Shown here: one piece after another, positions 1-9,157 of the stretch
Position numbering within the stretch: the stretch's first letter is position 1
Layout: every line of letters begins with the position of its first letter
Assembly: GCA_002316295.1 (NCBI GenBank)
Contig: DCDF01000231.1
Coordinates: 1 to 21,287, forward strand
DNA from: Syntrophaceae bacterium UBA1062
GTDB lineage: Bacteria > Desulfobacterota > Desulfomonilia > UBA1062
Direction: 5' to 3'
Length of the DNA: 21,287 bases
Program-made: the position numbers and the translations under genes
The notes under the pieces: generated by a model
The model's database searches: none
What the model saw: the letters and a program-made list of their open reading frames with translations, nothing else
Told to the model about the DNA's origin: nothing

Positions 1-576
1 ACCGCACTGCCCATCGTCGAGACCCAGGCGGGCGACGTTTCCGCATATATTCCCACGAACGTGATCTCGATCACGGACGGCCAGATCTTCCTGGACACAG
101 ACCTGTTCTACTCGGGGTTCCGTCCCGCCATCAACGTGGGCATCTCGGTTTCCCGCGTGGGCGGCAACGCTCAGATCAAGGCCATGAAGAAGGTCGCCGG
201 TACGCTGCGCCTCGACCTCGCTCAGTACCGCGAGCTCGCGGCGTTCTCGCAGTTCGGCTCCGACCTCGACAAGGCGACCCAGGCGCAGCTCAACCGCGGT
301 GAGCGACTCATGGAGATGCTCAAGCAGCCCCAGTACACCCCGCTGCCAGTCGAGAAGCAGGTTGCCATGATTTATGTCGGAACCAACGGCTACCTGGACG
401 AATATCCGGTGTCCGCCATCAAGAGCTTTGAAGAGCAGTTTTACGCATTCCTGGACAACAAGTACGCAGATGTCCTGAACTCCATCAAAAACTCAGGCCA
501 GATGGATGCCGACACAGAGAAGAAGCTCAAGGACGCGATAGCTGAATTCAAGAAGATCTTCGTCGTAGAAGAATAA
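1..576 (+). CDS. atpA: F-type ATP synthase alpha subunit, C-terminal part (5' end outside window)
   Basis: The frame is open from the first base and encodes the last 191 residues of the alpha subunit, the non-catalytic nucleotide-binding subunit of the F1 head. The fragment contains the SVSRVGG motif. Its Arg, residue 52 of the fragment, matches the arginine finger that reaches into the catalytic beta site. It continues with the family-typical AMKKVAGTLRLDLAQYRELAAFSQFGSDLD stretch split across residues 61-90, and then the helical C-terminal domain. The stop TAA is at 574-576, and atpG starts 9 nt later. This alpha-gamma-beta-epsilon order is the usual atp operon order. I see nothing degenerate; only the window edge truncates it. 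Confidence 0.97.
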   Translation, partial: TALPIVETQAGDVSAYIPTNVISITDGQIFLDTDLFYSGFRPAINVGISVSRVGGNAQIKAMKKVAGTLRLDLAQYRELAAFSQFGSDLDKATQAQLNRGERLMEMLKQPQYTPLPVEKQVAMIYVGTNGYLDEYPVSAIKSFEEQFYAFLDNKYADVLNSIKNSGQMDADTEKKLKDAIAEFKKIFVVEE

Positions 577-585
577 GGTGCAGGC

Positions 586-1446
586 ATGGCTAGTCTAAAG
601 GACTTAAAAAACAGGATCGGCTCGGTCAAGAAGACAGAGCAGATAACCTCGGCCATGCGCATGGTCGCGGCCGCGAAGCTCCGGAGAGCACAGAGCGATA
701 TCATTGCGGCCCGCCCCTATGCCATCAAAACCAATGAGGTGCTGATATCTCTGGTGACGAGGACCAATCCGGACATGCATCCTCTTCTGCGGGTCCGGGA
801 ACCGAAGAAGTGCGTTCTTGTGGTCGTGGCATCCGACAGAGGGCTGTGCGGCTCGTTCAACCAGAACGTCTTCAGAAAGGCTGACGCCTTTATCAAGGAA
901 AACAAGGGCAAGTACGAGGAGCTTTCCCTGGTTCTCGTGGGAAAGCGATCGAGAGATTTCTTCAAGCGCAAGCAGGTCAAGGTCAGGAAGTCGATCGTGA
1001 TCGGCAATCCCTCTTACGAGCTTGCATCGGAGATCGGGGACGATCTCATCGACGGGTACATCAACGGCGAATTCGACGAGCTCTACATTATTTTCAACGA
1101 ATTCAAGTCCGCAATGACCCAGATTCTCCACGAGGACAGGGTGCTGCCCGTCGAGCGGATCGAGTCCGACGACGAGATGGTGAAAGTAGAATATCTGTGC
1201 GAGCCCACAGAGGATGTGCTTCTGGATGCGCTTCTGCCGATGAGCCTCAAGATTTTCTTCTATCGGGCCCTGCTCGAGTCCGCGGCATCGGAACACGGGG
1301 CGCGCATGACCGCCATGGAGAGCGCGTCGGGCAATGCCGGGGACATGATCGAAAAGTTGAGCATCAAGTACAACAGGGCCAGGCAGGCTGCCATTACGAC
1401 CGAGCTCATGGAGGTCGTTAGCGGTGCAGAGGCCTTGAAGGGTTAA
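586..1446 (+). CDS. atpG: F-type ATP synthase gamma subunit (central rotor shaft)
   Basis: The 286-residue product has the usual length for gamma, the asymmetric shaft that turns inside the alpha3-beta3 head. Both ends that form the coiled-coil axle are present. The N-terminal helix includes the RIGSVKKTEQITSAMRMVAA motif, and the C-terminal helix includes KYNRARQAAITTELMEVVSGAEA. The Rossmann-like middle carries SDRGLCGSFNQNV near residue 83. The start ATG at 586 has a weak AAGGTG (575-580) upstream and lies 9 nt after the atpA stop, which suggests translational coupling. The gene is followed by atpD after 27 nt. Confidence 0.97.
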   Translation: MASLKDLKNRIGSVKKTEQITSAMRMVAAAKLRRAQSDIIAARPYAIKTNEVLISLVTRTNPDMHPLLRVREPKKCVLVVVASDRGLCGSFNQNVFRKADAFIKENKGKYEELSLVLVGKRSRDFFKRKQVKVRKSIVIGNPSYELASEIGDDLIDGYINGEFDELYIIFNEFKSAMTQILHEDRVLPVERIESDDEMVKVEYLCEPTEDVLLDALLPMSLKIFFYRALLESAASEHGARMTAMESASGNAGDMIEKLSIKYNRARQAAITTELMEVVSGAEALKG

Positions 1447-1473
1447 CAGATTATCTTTAGAAGGAGTGAGCCT

Positions 1474-2883
<1,410 letters not shown>

Positions 2884-2897
2884 GGGAGTCGCTAATC

Positions 2898-3323
2898 ATG
2901 TCAGATGAACTGTACATGCAGCTCGATGTCGTAACCCCGGAAAAGTCGGTGCTCAGCCGCAAGGTGACCGAGGTTATAGCCCCGGGGAGCGCCGGCGAAT
3001 TCGGAGTGCTGATCGGGCACACACCGTTTCTCACGACGCTTAAATCTGGCCAGGTCATTGCAAAGACCGAAGACAAGGATATCTATCTGGCAGTCGGCGG
3101 CGGATTCGCCGAGGTGATCTCGGATCGGGTGATCATCCTCGCCGAATCGGCAGTGCTCGCCGAAGACATCGACGAGCAGAAGGCCAAGGCGGATCTCGAC
3201 CAGGCTCAGGACAAGCTCAAGGGCATGAACAAGGAAAACCCCGAGTACTCCAGATGGGAGAGCAAGGCCAGAGAGGCCGAGCTCAAGCTCAAGGTCCTGG
3301 AGAACTGGCGGGGCAAATCGTAA
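2898..3323 (+). CDS. atpC: F-type ATP synthase epsilon subunit
   Basis: The 141-residue product matches epsilon, the rotor subunit that sits at the foot of gamma and can inhibit ATP hydrolysis. The N-terminal beta-sandwich contains the typical segments LDVVTPEKSVLS, APGSAGEFGVLIGHTPFLT and AVGGGFAEV. The C-terminal part (about residues 90-141) is a charged two-helix arm rich in Lys and Glu. The start at 2898 follows AGGGAG (2883-2888), 14 nt after the atpD stop. It is the last gene of the F-type operon and is followed within 30 nt by a strong terminator hairpin. Confidence 0.96.
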   Translation: MSDELYMQLDVVTPEKSVLSRKVTEVIAPGSAGEFGVLIGHTPFLTTLKSGQVIAKTEDKDIYLAVGGGFAEVISDRVIILAESAVLAEDIDEQKAKADLDQAQDKLKGMNKENPEYSRWESKAREAELKLKVLENWRGKS

Positions 3324-3352
3324 TCAGGCAGGTTGACTTTTTGACAAAGGTG

Positions 3353-3380
3353 AAGGGGGACCGAGGCGGTCCCCCTTTTA
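3353..3380 (+). terminator. Intrinsic terminator of the F-type atp operon
   Basis: A perfect 10-bp stem, AAGGGGGACC (3353-3362) with GGTCCCCCTT (3368-3377), encloses a 5-nt loop and runs straight into a short T tract (3376-3379). It begins 30 nt after the atpC stop, so it should end the F-type operon and separate it from the tRNA gene. Confidence 0.93.
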
Positions 3381-3394
3381 TTGCTCAAGCATTA

Positions 3395-3423
3395 TTGACT
3401 CCCGGGGCAAATCGCTCTATAAA
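3395..3423 (+). promoter_or_regulatory. Sigma-70-type promoter for tRNA-Arg
   Basis: A -35 box TTGACT (3395-3400) and a -10 box TATAAA (3418-3423) are separated by exactly 17 nt. The predicted start near 3430 is about 11 nt before the mature tRNA 5' end, which fits a dedicated tRNA promoter located just after the atp terminator. Confidence 0.75.
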
Positions 3424-3440
3424 CACACAATCGTCTCCAT

Positions 3441-3514
3441 GCGCCCATAGCTCAGTTGGATAGAGCGTTGGACTACGAATCCAAAGGTCGCAGGTTCGAA
3501 TCCTGCTGGGCGCA
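3441..3514 (+). tRNA. tRNA-Arg (anticodon ACG)
   Basis: The 74 nt fold as a full cloverleaf. The acceptor stem GCGCCCA pairs with TGGGCGC, the D stem is GCTC/GAGC, and the anticodon stem is TTGGA/TCCAA. The loop CTACGAA gives anticodon ACG, and the T stem GCAGG/CCTGC carries the TTCGAAT loop. The discriminator base is A3514. The CCA end is not encoded, so it would be added by the nucleotidyltransferase. A34 would be deaminated to inosine by TadA, as is usual for bacterial tRNA-Arg(ACG), to read CGU, CGC and CGA codons. Confidence 0.97.
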
Positions 3515-3751
3515 AGCCAACCTTTCGGGCTATTAGGATTGATAAGCAAGCAACATGTCGCACCGCTCGGGAGAAGGCAACTGGATCTCGCAGTCGTGGA
3601 GAGAAGTGTCCTCGGCATTGAGATGGTTTCCGGGTATGATAAGAAAGGGTGTGTTTTTGGCAGGGAGACAAACCAATTTCTCCTAAAAATGTTATGAAAA
3701 ATATCCTGTCTCTATCAGATACTTTTTTCCTGATGCTCTAAGGCCTCAAAA

Positions 3752-3779
3752 TTGATTATTCAATTTTTCCCGTTATAAA
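3752..3779 (+). promoter_or_regulatory. Candidate promoter upstream of the V-type ATPase operon (distal)
   Basis: TTGATT (3752-3757) and TATAAA (3774-3779) are separated by 16 nt. They point toward the V-type ATPase operon, which would give a leader of about 250 nt. AT-rich surroundings raise the odds of chance matches. Confidence 0.35.
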
Positions 3780-3804
3780 TTCCTTCTATATAAGAAAATT
3801 TTTG

Positions 3805-3833
3805 TTGAATCATATTTACATTTAGGGTATGAG
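3805..3833 (+). promoter_or_regulatory. Candidate promoter upstream of the V-type ATPase operon (proximal)
   Basis: TTGAAT (3805-3810) and TATGAG (3828-3833) are separated by 17 nt and point toward the subunit E gene. The match is moderate and overlaps the same AT-rich stretch as the distal candidate. Confidence 0.3.
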
Positions 3834-4037
3834 TACTTTCGGAAGCAACAAGAATGGAGATGCAACGTGTTTGACTACATCCCAGATTCAACATACTTCA
3901 TGGGGGTTAGTCGCAAGGGGCTCTTCTTGATACCAGTAAAGACTGATCAATAGCGATAATCTATGAGTGAATAGTAAGGGCAAGGATCTTCGTAAAGGGT
4001 TGCAAGTACGTATCAAACGTGACACGAGGGGATAGAC

Positions 4038-4658
4038 ATGGTGAAGACGTTAGGGGACATCACTCAGGAACTCAGTGAAAAGGTATTGGCGCCGGCCAGG
4101 GCCGAAGCCGATGAGCTTGTTCAAAGCGCCAGGAAGCAGGCAGATGCCTTGGTAGCCGAGGCTAAGGCCGAAGCGGAAAAAATCAGGGCAGCCGCCAAGG
4201 CCGATGCAGAGAATGTCCGGAAGCAGATGCAAGTCGACATGGATACGGCTGCTAGAAACTTCATCATCATGGTCAAAGAGAAGCTCCAGACTGCTGTTGT
4301 GGCGCCCGTCGTGGAAGGCGAGATCAAGACCGCCCTTGGCGATACGGATTTCCTCAAGCGCATGATCGAGACTCTTCTGGCCGGGTTCGTCAAGAACCAG
4401 GGCCGTGAACAGCCGATTGAGATCCTCCTGCCCAAGAAGGATCAGGCAGAACTGGAAGCTTGGTTCAACGAGAAATTCAGGGAGAAGGCTGCCGGGGACC
4501 TGGTTGTGCAGTTCACCGACAAGATCACCTTCGGTTTCCTTATGGGTGCGAAGGGCCAGGGCGCCTATTTCAACTTCAGCTCCGGTCTCGTGGAGGCATT
4601 CTCGAATTTCTGCTCGCCGCGTTTCCGCAAACACTTCCTTGCCGGTGAGGAGTCGTAG
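4038..4658 (+). CDS. V/A-type ATPase subunit E (peripheral stalk)
   Basis: This 206-residue protein has the architecture of V/A-ATPase subunit E. A long Ala/Glu/Lys-rich N-terminal coiled coil (about residues 10-75, with repeats such as EAKAEAEKIRAAAKADAE) is followed by a compact C-terminal domain that would sit on top of the A/B head. E subunits act as a stator that holds the head against rotor torque. The start ATG at 4038 has GAGGGG (4026-4031) 6 nt upstream. It is the first gene of the operon; the next gene begins 5 nt after its stop. The identification rests on domain shape and on its position in an E-C-A-B-D-I-K cluster. No gene for the small partner stalk subunit (G/H) is seen. Confidence 0.85.
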   Translation: MVKTLGDITQELSEKVLAPARAEADELVQSARKQADALVAEAKAEAEKIRAAAKADAENVRKQMQVDMDTAARNFIIMVKEKLQTAVVAPVVEGEIKTALGDTDFLKRMIETLLAGFVKNQGREQPIEILLPKKDQAELEAWFNEKFREKAAGDLVVQFTDKITFGFLMGAKGQGAYFNFSSGLVEAFSNFCSPRFRKHFLAGEES

Positions 4659-4663
4659 GGGGC

Positions 4664-5392
4664 ATGAGCAATTACTATTTCCTCATGTGTCTGCTCCCCG
4701 CATTGCCTGACACGCTGGGAGATAAAATGCCGATGAAAATCGGCGAGATAGCAGGCATCGTCGGGAGAAACGTCCATCCGGAAGATCTCGAGGCAGCCTG
4801 CGCGCTTCTCCACGGCACGGACGTCTTCAACTGGGAGCAGAAGGACCAGGGGCGAGACATCTTTCTGGAGGGGGGTCTCCTGTCGCGGCAGGACATAGCG
4901 GATAACATCAACCTCCCCAATTATATCCGTATCTTCCGCGAGGAAAGGGAGCGGGGCATCTATCGCCCTTACATCTACGATCGGCTCTGGGAGCTCTATT
5001 ACAGCTATGCGTATGGCGTCGCGCAGCGATTCGAATGCCGCTTTTTGATCGACTACCTGTCTTGGGAGATAGAGCTTCGCTCGGCCTTGACAGCCATGCG
5101 GATCAGGGAGGAAGGCGGCGTTCTGGAGGATCACGCTATTCTGGATACCTTCCGCCCTCGTGATTTCTCCAATCTCATAACACAGCTCAAGAATCAGAGA
5201 GACCCTCTTGGGGCGGAACGGTACCTGGATGAGGAACGCCTGCGGCAGATCAGTCGATGCGAAGGAATAGCGCCCTTCTCCATCGATGCCCTGCTCGCAT
5301 ACGTTGCGCGTGCGGCGATCTACTCCCGCTGGGAAGCGATCACCCAGGATTTCGATATAGAGACATATCTGTGGCACGGAGGCTCGATGTGA
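4664..5392 (+). CDS. DUF2764 family protein, V-type ATPase subunit C-like
   Basis: A 242-residue protein beginning MSNYYFLMCLLPALP. This opening and its position between subunits E and A match the DUF2764 proteins of chlamydial, spirochaete and Bacteroides V-type ATPase operons. These are thought to take the place of the C (d-type) subunit that links the rotor to the membrane ring. The sequence is largely helical with many Arg, Glu and Tyr residues and has no membrane segment. Its last codons ATGTGA overlap the GTG start of subunit A by 4 nt, so translation is probably coupled. The functional assignment is from family context, not from catalytic motifs. Confidence 0.8.
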   Translation: MSNYYFLMCLLPALPDTLGDKMPMKIGEIAGIVGRNVHPEDLEAACALLHGTDVFNWEQKDQGRDIFLEGGLLSRQDIADNINLPNYIRIFREERERGIYRPYIYDRLWELYYSYAYGVAQRFECRFLIDYLSWEIELRSALTAMRIREEGGVLEDHAILDTFRPRDFSNLITQLKNQRDPLGAERYLDEERLRQISRCEGIAPFSIDALLAYVARAAIYSRWEAITQDFDIETYLWHGGSM

Positions 5393-7173
5393 ATGGTCCA
5401 ACACACGGTCGGATTGTAGCGGTAAACGGTCCTCTCGTTACCTGCGAGGTGGATGAAGGCCGGGAGGTTCTCCAGAACGAGGTTGCCTATGTGGAGGTCG
5501 GCGGGGTGCGCCTGAAGTCTGAGGTCATCCGGATCCGAGGCAGGCAGATCGATCTGCAGGTCTTCGAAAGCACCACGGGATTGAAGGTCGGCGATAGCGC
5601 AGAATTTTCCGGTGAACTGCTCGCGGCGACACTGGGCCCCGGTATGCTGGGCATGATCTACGACGGTCTGCAGAACCCCCTCGGAGAGCTGGAAAACGAC
5701 CAGGGATTCTTCCTGAGGCGCGGGCAGTACCTTCCTTCTCTGGATCAGAAAAGGCTCTGGGATTTCGAGCCTATGGTCCAAGCCGGGGCACAGGTACGGG
5801 CTGGGCAGTACCTGGGCAAGGTGACGGAAGGCATTTTCCCGCATCCCATCATGGTGCCGCTCGTACTTCTGGGGACCTGGGAGGTAAAGGAGATCAGGTC
5901 TGCCGGGCAGTACACGGTAAACGACACCGTGGCGATCCTCAAAAGCATCGATTCGCAAACCCAGCAGGAAGTCAATGTGACGCTCAAGCAGGAGTGGCCC
6001 GTCAAGCGGCCCATGCGTATCTATGAAGAGCGCCTGCTGCCGGACACCCAGCTCCTGACGCAATGCCGCCTGATCGACATCTTCTTCCCACTGTCGGAGG
6101 GCGGAACTGCCTGTATCCCCGGTCCCTTCGGCGCAGGCAAGACCGTCTTGCAGCAGATTATCTCTCGGTACGCCGAGACGGACATCGTGATCATCGTGGC
6201 CTGCGGTGAACGGGCCGGAGAGGTTGTGGAAACGATTCGCGAGTTTCCGTTGCTGGAAGACCCGAAAACCGGCAAGTCACTGATGGACCGCACAGTCATC
6301 ATCTGCAACACCTCGTCCATGCCCGTGGCTGCCCGTGAAGCATCCATCTATACGGGCATAACGCTCGGAGAATACTACCGGCAGCTGGGCCTCAAGGTAC
6401 TGCTGCTGGCGGACAGCACCTCCAGGTGGGCGCAGGCGCTGCGTGAGACATCGGCCAGAATGGAAGAGATTCCCGGCGAAGAGGCGTTCCCGGCCTATCT
6501 GGAAAGCCGTATCGCCGCAGTCTATGAACGCGCGGGGAAGGTCCGCCTGAACACCGGCGAGACCGGTTCGCTGACCTTGATCGGAACGGTTTCTCCAGCG
6601 GGCGGCAACTTCGAAGAGCCAGTGACTCAGAACACGCTCAAGGTTGTTGGAGCCTTCTATGGGCTGTCTCGGGCCCGGTCCGACCAGCGCAGGTACCCGG
6701 CTATCGACCCCCTGATATCCTGGAGCCTCTACATCGAGCAGATGCAGGCGTCGCTCAATACGCGCCACGAGAACTGGGTCGATCTCGTGAAAAAGGCCCA
6801 CAACACGATCTTCAAGGGCAATGAAGTCCGCCAGATGATGCTGGTTGTCGGCGAAGAGGGCATGGGACTGGACGACCTGGTCGTCTATCTCAAGTCGGAG
6901 ATCATCGATGCCGTCTGCCTGCAGCAGGATTCATTCGATAAGGTCGATCAGGCCACGTCGAGGGAGCGACAGATATCCGACTTCCTGCTGCTCATGGAGA
7001 TGGTGGACCATCCCTTCGTGTTTGAGTCCAAGGAGCAGGCGAAGGCCCAGATGACCCACCTGCAGAACCTGTTCTTCCAGTTGAAATACTGTCCCTTTGA
7101 AGGGGATGACTACCGGCGTTACCGGTCGGAAATTGAGTCCATTCTTAATGGCAAAGGAGTTAGTCATCCATGA
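5389..7173 (+). CDS. V/A-type ATPase catalytic subunit A
   Basis: A 594-residue catalytic subunit. Walker A is GPFGAGKT (residues 245-252), and the catalytic glutamate is in CGERAGE (E274). Other hallmarks are LADSTSRWAQALRE and the EIPGEEAFPAYLESR segment. The region before the P-loop (about 110-190) is the extra 'non-homologous' domain that separates A subunits from F-type beta. I place the start at GTG 5389. It overlaps the previous stop as GTGA, has GGAGG at 5378-5382 with 6-nt spacing, and gives the normal N-terminus (NGPTHGRIVAVNGPLV). The frame is open further upstream to 5257, but that part lies inside the preceding gene and looks unlike the family. Confidence 0.96.
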   Translation: MNGPTHGRIVAVNGPLVTCEVDEGREVLQNEVAYVEVGGVRLKSEVIRIRGRQIDLQVFESTTGLKVGDSAEFSGELLAATLGPGMLGMIYDGLQNPLGELENDQGFFLRRGQYLPSLDQKRLWDFEPMVQAGAQVRAGQYLGKVTEGIFPHPIMVPLVLLGTWEVKEIRSAGQYTVNDTVAILKSIDSQTQQEVNVTLKQEWPVKRPMRIYEERLLPDTQLLTQCRLIDIFFPLSEGGTACIPGPFGAGKTVLQQIISRYAETDIVIIVACGERAGEVVETIREFPLLEDPKTGKSLMDRTVIICNTSSMPVAAREASIYTGITLGEYYRQLGLKVLLLADSTSRWAQALRETSARMEEIPGEEAFPAYLESRIAAVYERAGKVRLNTGETGSLTLIGTVSPAGGNFEEPVTQNTLKVVGAFYGLSRARSDQRRYPAIDPLISWSLYIEQMQASLNTRHENWVDLVKKAHNTIFKGNEVRQMMLVVGEEGMGLDDLVVYLKSEIIDAVCLQQDSFDKVDQATSRERQISDFLLLMEMVDHPFVFESKEQAKAQMTHLQNLFFQLKYCPFEGDDYRRYRSEIESILNGKGVSHP

Positions 7174-8468
7174 TTATGGAACATTCCAGAATCGTCCGCG
7201 TTCAGGGTGATATCATTGCGGTGCCTGCAACCGACATCGCATATGGTGAACTGGCTACTGTCAGGAGCCGCAGGGGCGTATCCCTGGCCCAGGTCATACG
7301 CCTGCGGGGAGGAGAGGTCTTTCTGCAGGTATTTGCCGGATCTCGCGGTGTTTCCACCGGCGATACGGTCCGATTCCTCGGTCACCCCATGCAGGTGGCA
7401 TTCGGCGACGCACTGCTGGGACGGATCTTCAACGGATCGGGTGAACCCATCGACAAGGGCCCAAATCTCCATGCGTTGCCCCGCATAAGCATCGGGGGAC
7501 CATCGGTCAACCCGGTAAGGCGCGTAATTCCCCGGGGGTTCATCGAGACACGGGTTCCCATGGTCGATGTGTTCAACCCGCTTGTGGAAAGCCAGAAACT
7601 GCCCATTTTCGCCGCAGCAGGCGAGCCCTATAACGAGCTTCTCGCCCGCATCGGCATGCGCGCCAACGCCGACGTGGTCATCCTGGGCGGCATCGGCCTC
7701 AAGCACGACGAATACCTGAAATTCCGGATCGCCTTCGAACAGGCGGGTGTGCTGTCCCGGACGATCATGTTCGTCCACACCGCATCCGACCCTGTGGTGG
7801 AACGGCTGCTGGTTCCCGACATGGCTCTCGCCGTGGCAGAGCAGTTCGGTGTGCAAGGCAAGCGAGTGCTGGTATTGCTTACCGACATGACCTCATTTGC
7901 CGACGCATTGAAGGAGATTGCCATCTCCATGGACCAGGTTCCTTCGAACCTCGGCTATCCGGGTTCGCTGTACAGCGATCTTGCATCGCGCTACGAAAAG
8001 GCCGTTGACTTCGATGGTGCGGGCAGCATCACGATCCTGGCCGTTACTTCCATGCCGGGCGACGACGTGACGCACCCTGTTCCTGACAACACGGGGTACA
8101 TCACCGAAGGTCAGTTCTATCTGCGCAACGGGGTCATCGAGCCCTTCGGGTCGCTGTCGCGTCTGAAGCAGCTCGTCATCGGCAAGGTTACGAGGGCCGA
8201 CCACGGCTACATCATGAACAGCATGATCCGCCTGTTCGCCCGCAGCCGCGAGGTGGAACAGAAGCTGGCCATGGGTTTCGACAAGACGCCCGACGACGAA
8301 CGCTATCTCAAGTATGGGCGTTTGTTCTATGAGCGGTTCATGGATTTGAATGTCGATCTGGGCATCAACGACGCTCTCGACTTGGGATGGAAGACACTGG
8401 CAGAGTGCTTCCGGCCAGACGAAGTGGAGATCAAGCAGGAGTTCATAGACAAGCATTGGCCGGCCTGA
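7170..8468 (+). CDS. V/A-type ATPase subunit B (non-catalytic)
   Basis: The 432-residue product matches subunit B, which alternates with A in the head. At the P-loop position it reads PIFAAAGEPYNELLARI, lacking a Walker A lysine as expected for B. Strong family stretches follow: LLTDMTSFADALKEIA, QVPSNLGYPGSLYSDLASRYEKA and MPGDDVTHPVPDNTGYITEGQ. ATG 7170 overlaps the subunit A stop as ATGA, with AAGGAG at 7154-7159. An in-frame ATG at 7176 is possible but is further from the ribosome site. Confidence 0.96.
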   Translation: MIMEHSRIVRVQGDIIAVPATDIAYGELATVRSRRGVSLAQVIRLRGGEVFLQVFAGSRGVSTGDTVRFLGHPMQVAFGDALLGRIFNGSGEPIDKGPNLHALPRISIGGPSVNPVRRVIPRGFIETRVPMVDVFNPLVESQKLPIFAAAGEPYNELLARIGMRANADVVILGGIGLKHDEYLKFRIAFEQAGVLSRTIMFVHTASDPVVERLLVPDMALAVAEQFGVQGKRVLVLLTDMTSFADALKEIAISMDQVPSNLGYPGSLYSDLASRYEKAVDFDGAGSITILAVTSMPGDDVTHPVPDNTGYITEGQFYLRNGVIEPFGSLSRLKQLVIGKVTRADHGYIMNSMIRLFARSREVEQKLAMGFDKTPDDERYLKYGRLFYERFMDLNVDLGINDALDLGWKTLAECFRPDEVEIKQEFIDKHWPA

Positions 8469-8487
8469 TGGACCGGAGGGAATGACC

Positions 8488-9108
8488 ATGGCGGAACGCA
8501 TCAAACTGAACAAGATATCGCTTCGGAGCCAGAAGCAGAAGCTTGCCATGTATCAGCGGTTCCTCCCGGCGTTGGAGGCGAGAAAGCAGCAGCTCATGAT
8601 GCAGCTGGCTGCTGTGCGCGCTCAGATCACGGAACAGGAAGCCCGGCTGCAGGAGCTCCTTGACGAGATCAGGACATGGGGGGCCCTGTACGGGGTGATG
8701 GGCCCGATGCTGAGGTACTTCATCGAGGTCAGAGAGATCAAATCGTCAGTCGTGAACGTAGCAGGGCTCAAGGTACCGAGGTTCCACGGCATTACATTCA
8801 ACGATCCATCATACAGCTATTTCGCCACGCCGCCGAGCTTCGATCAGGTTCTGCTAAGGAGCCGCGAGGCTATCGAGTGCCGCGAGGCCATTCGCATGCT
8901 CGTAGAGGGAGAAAAGGTCCTCTTCGAGGGATTTCGCAAGACGAGTCAGCGCATCAACCTGTACGAGCAGCGCCTGATTCCCGAATGCCGGGAGGCGATC
9001 CGCAAGATCGTGGTCTATCTTCAGGACCAGCAGGCGGCGGGAGTCGGGGTGGCCAAGGTGGCAAAGCGCCTGGCAGAAGCTGCAATGCTCGAAGAAGCAG
9101 GTGCTTAG
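8488..9108 (+). CDS. V/A-type ATPase subunit D (central rotor shaft)
   Basis: The 206-residue protein starts AERIKLNKISLRSQKQKLAMYQRFLPALEARKQQL across its first 35 residues, the long N-terminal helix of the D shaft. It ends in another long helix (about 130-195). Together these form the coiled-coil axle that plays the part of gamma in F-type enzymes. An ATG lies at 8482, but GGAGGG (8475-8480) is only 1 nt from it and 7 nt from ATG 8488, so I choose 8488 (MAERIKL). The gene follows subunit B by 19 nt. The small F subunit that usually pairs with D is not seen in the cluster. Confidence 0.92.
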   Translation: MAERIKLNKISLRSQKQKLAMYQRFLPALEARKQQLMMQLAAVRAQITEQEARLQELLDEIRTWGALYGVMGPMLRYFIEVREIKSSVVNVAGLKVPRFHGITFNDPSYSYFATPPSFDQVLLRSREAIECREAIRMLVEGEKVLFEGFRKTSQRINLYEQRLIPECREAIRKIVVYLQDQQAAGVGVAKVAKRLAEAAMLEEAGA

Positions 9109-9157
9109 GGCGGTACGGGTATACATGCGTTCGGGCATATAGATAAGGAGCAGGGAC

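Larger units (their letters stand above)
3515..4025. other. AT-rich intergenic stretch between tRNA-Arg and the V-type ATPase operon
   Basis: I see no convincing gene in about 510 nt. The part from about 3650 to 3830 is much richer in A+T than its surroundings. One plus-strand frame is open from about 3758 to a TAG near 3955 (about 60 codons). It ends in a protein-like stretch (VFDYIPDSTYFMGVSRKGLF...) but has no ATG start with a ribosome site; a GTG could open only the last 28 codons. It may be a decayed gene end or chance. Two promoter-like pairs lie here and are listed separately. Confidence 0.5.

Noticed and set aside
5257..5388. Upstream extension of V-type subunit A to an ATG at 5257
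   Set aside because: The extra 44 residues overlap the DUF2764 gene and look unlike any A subunit. GTG 5389 has GGAGG at ideal spacing and gives the normal N-terminus.
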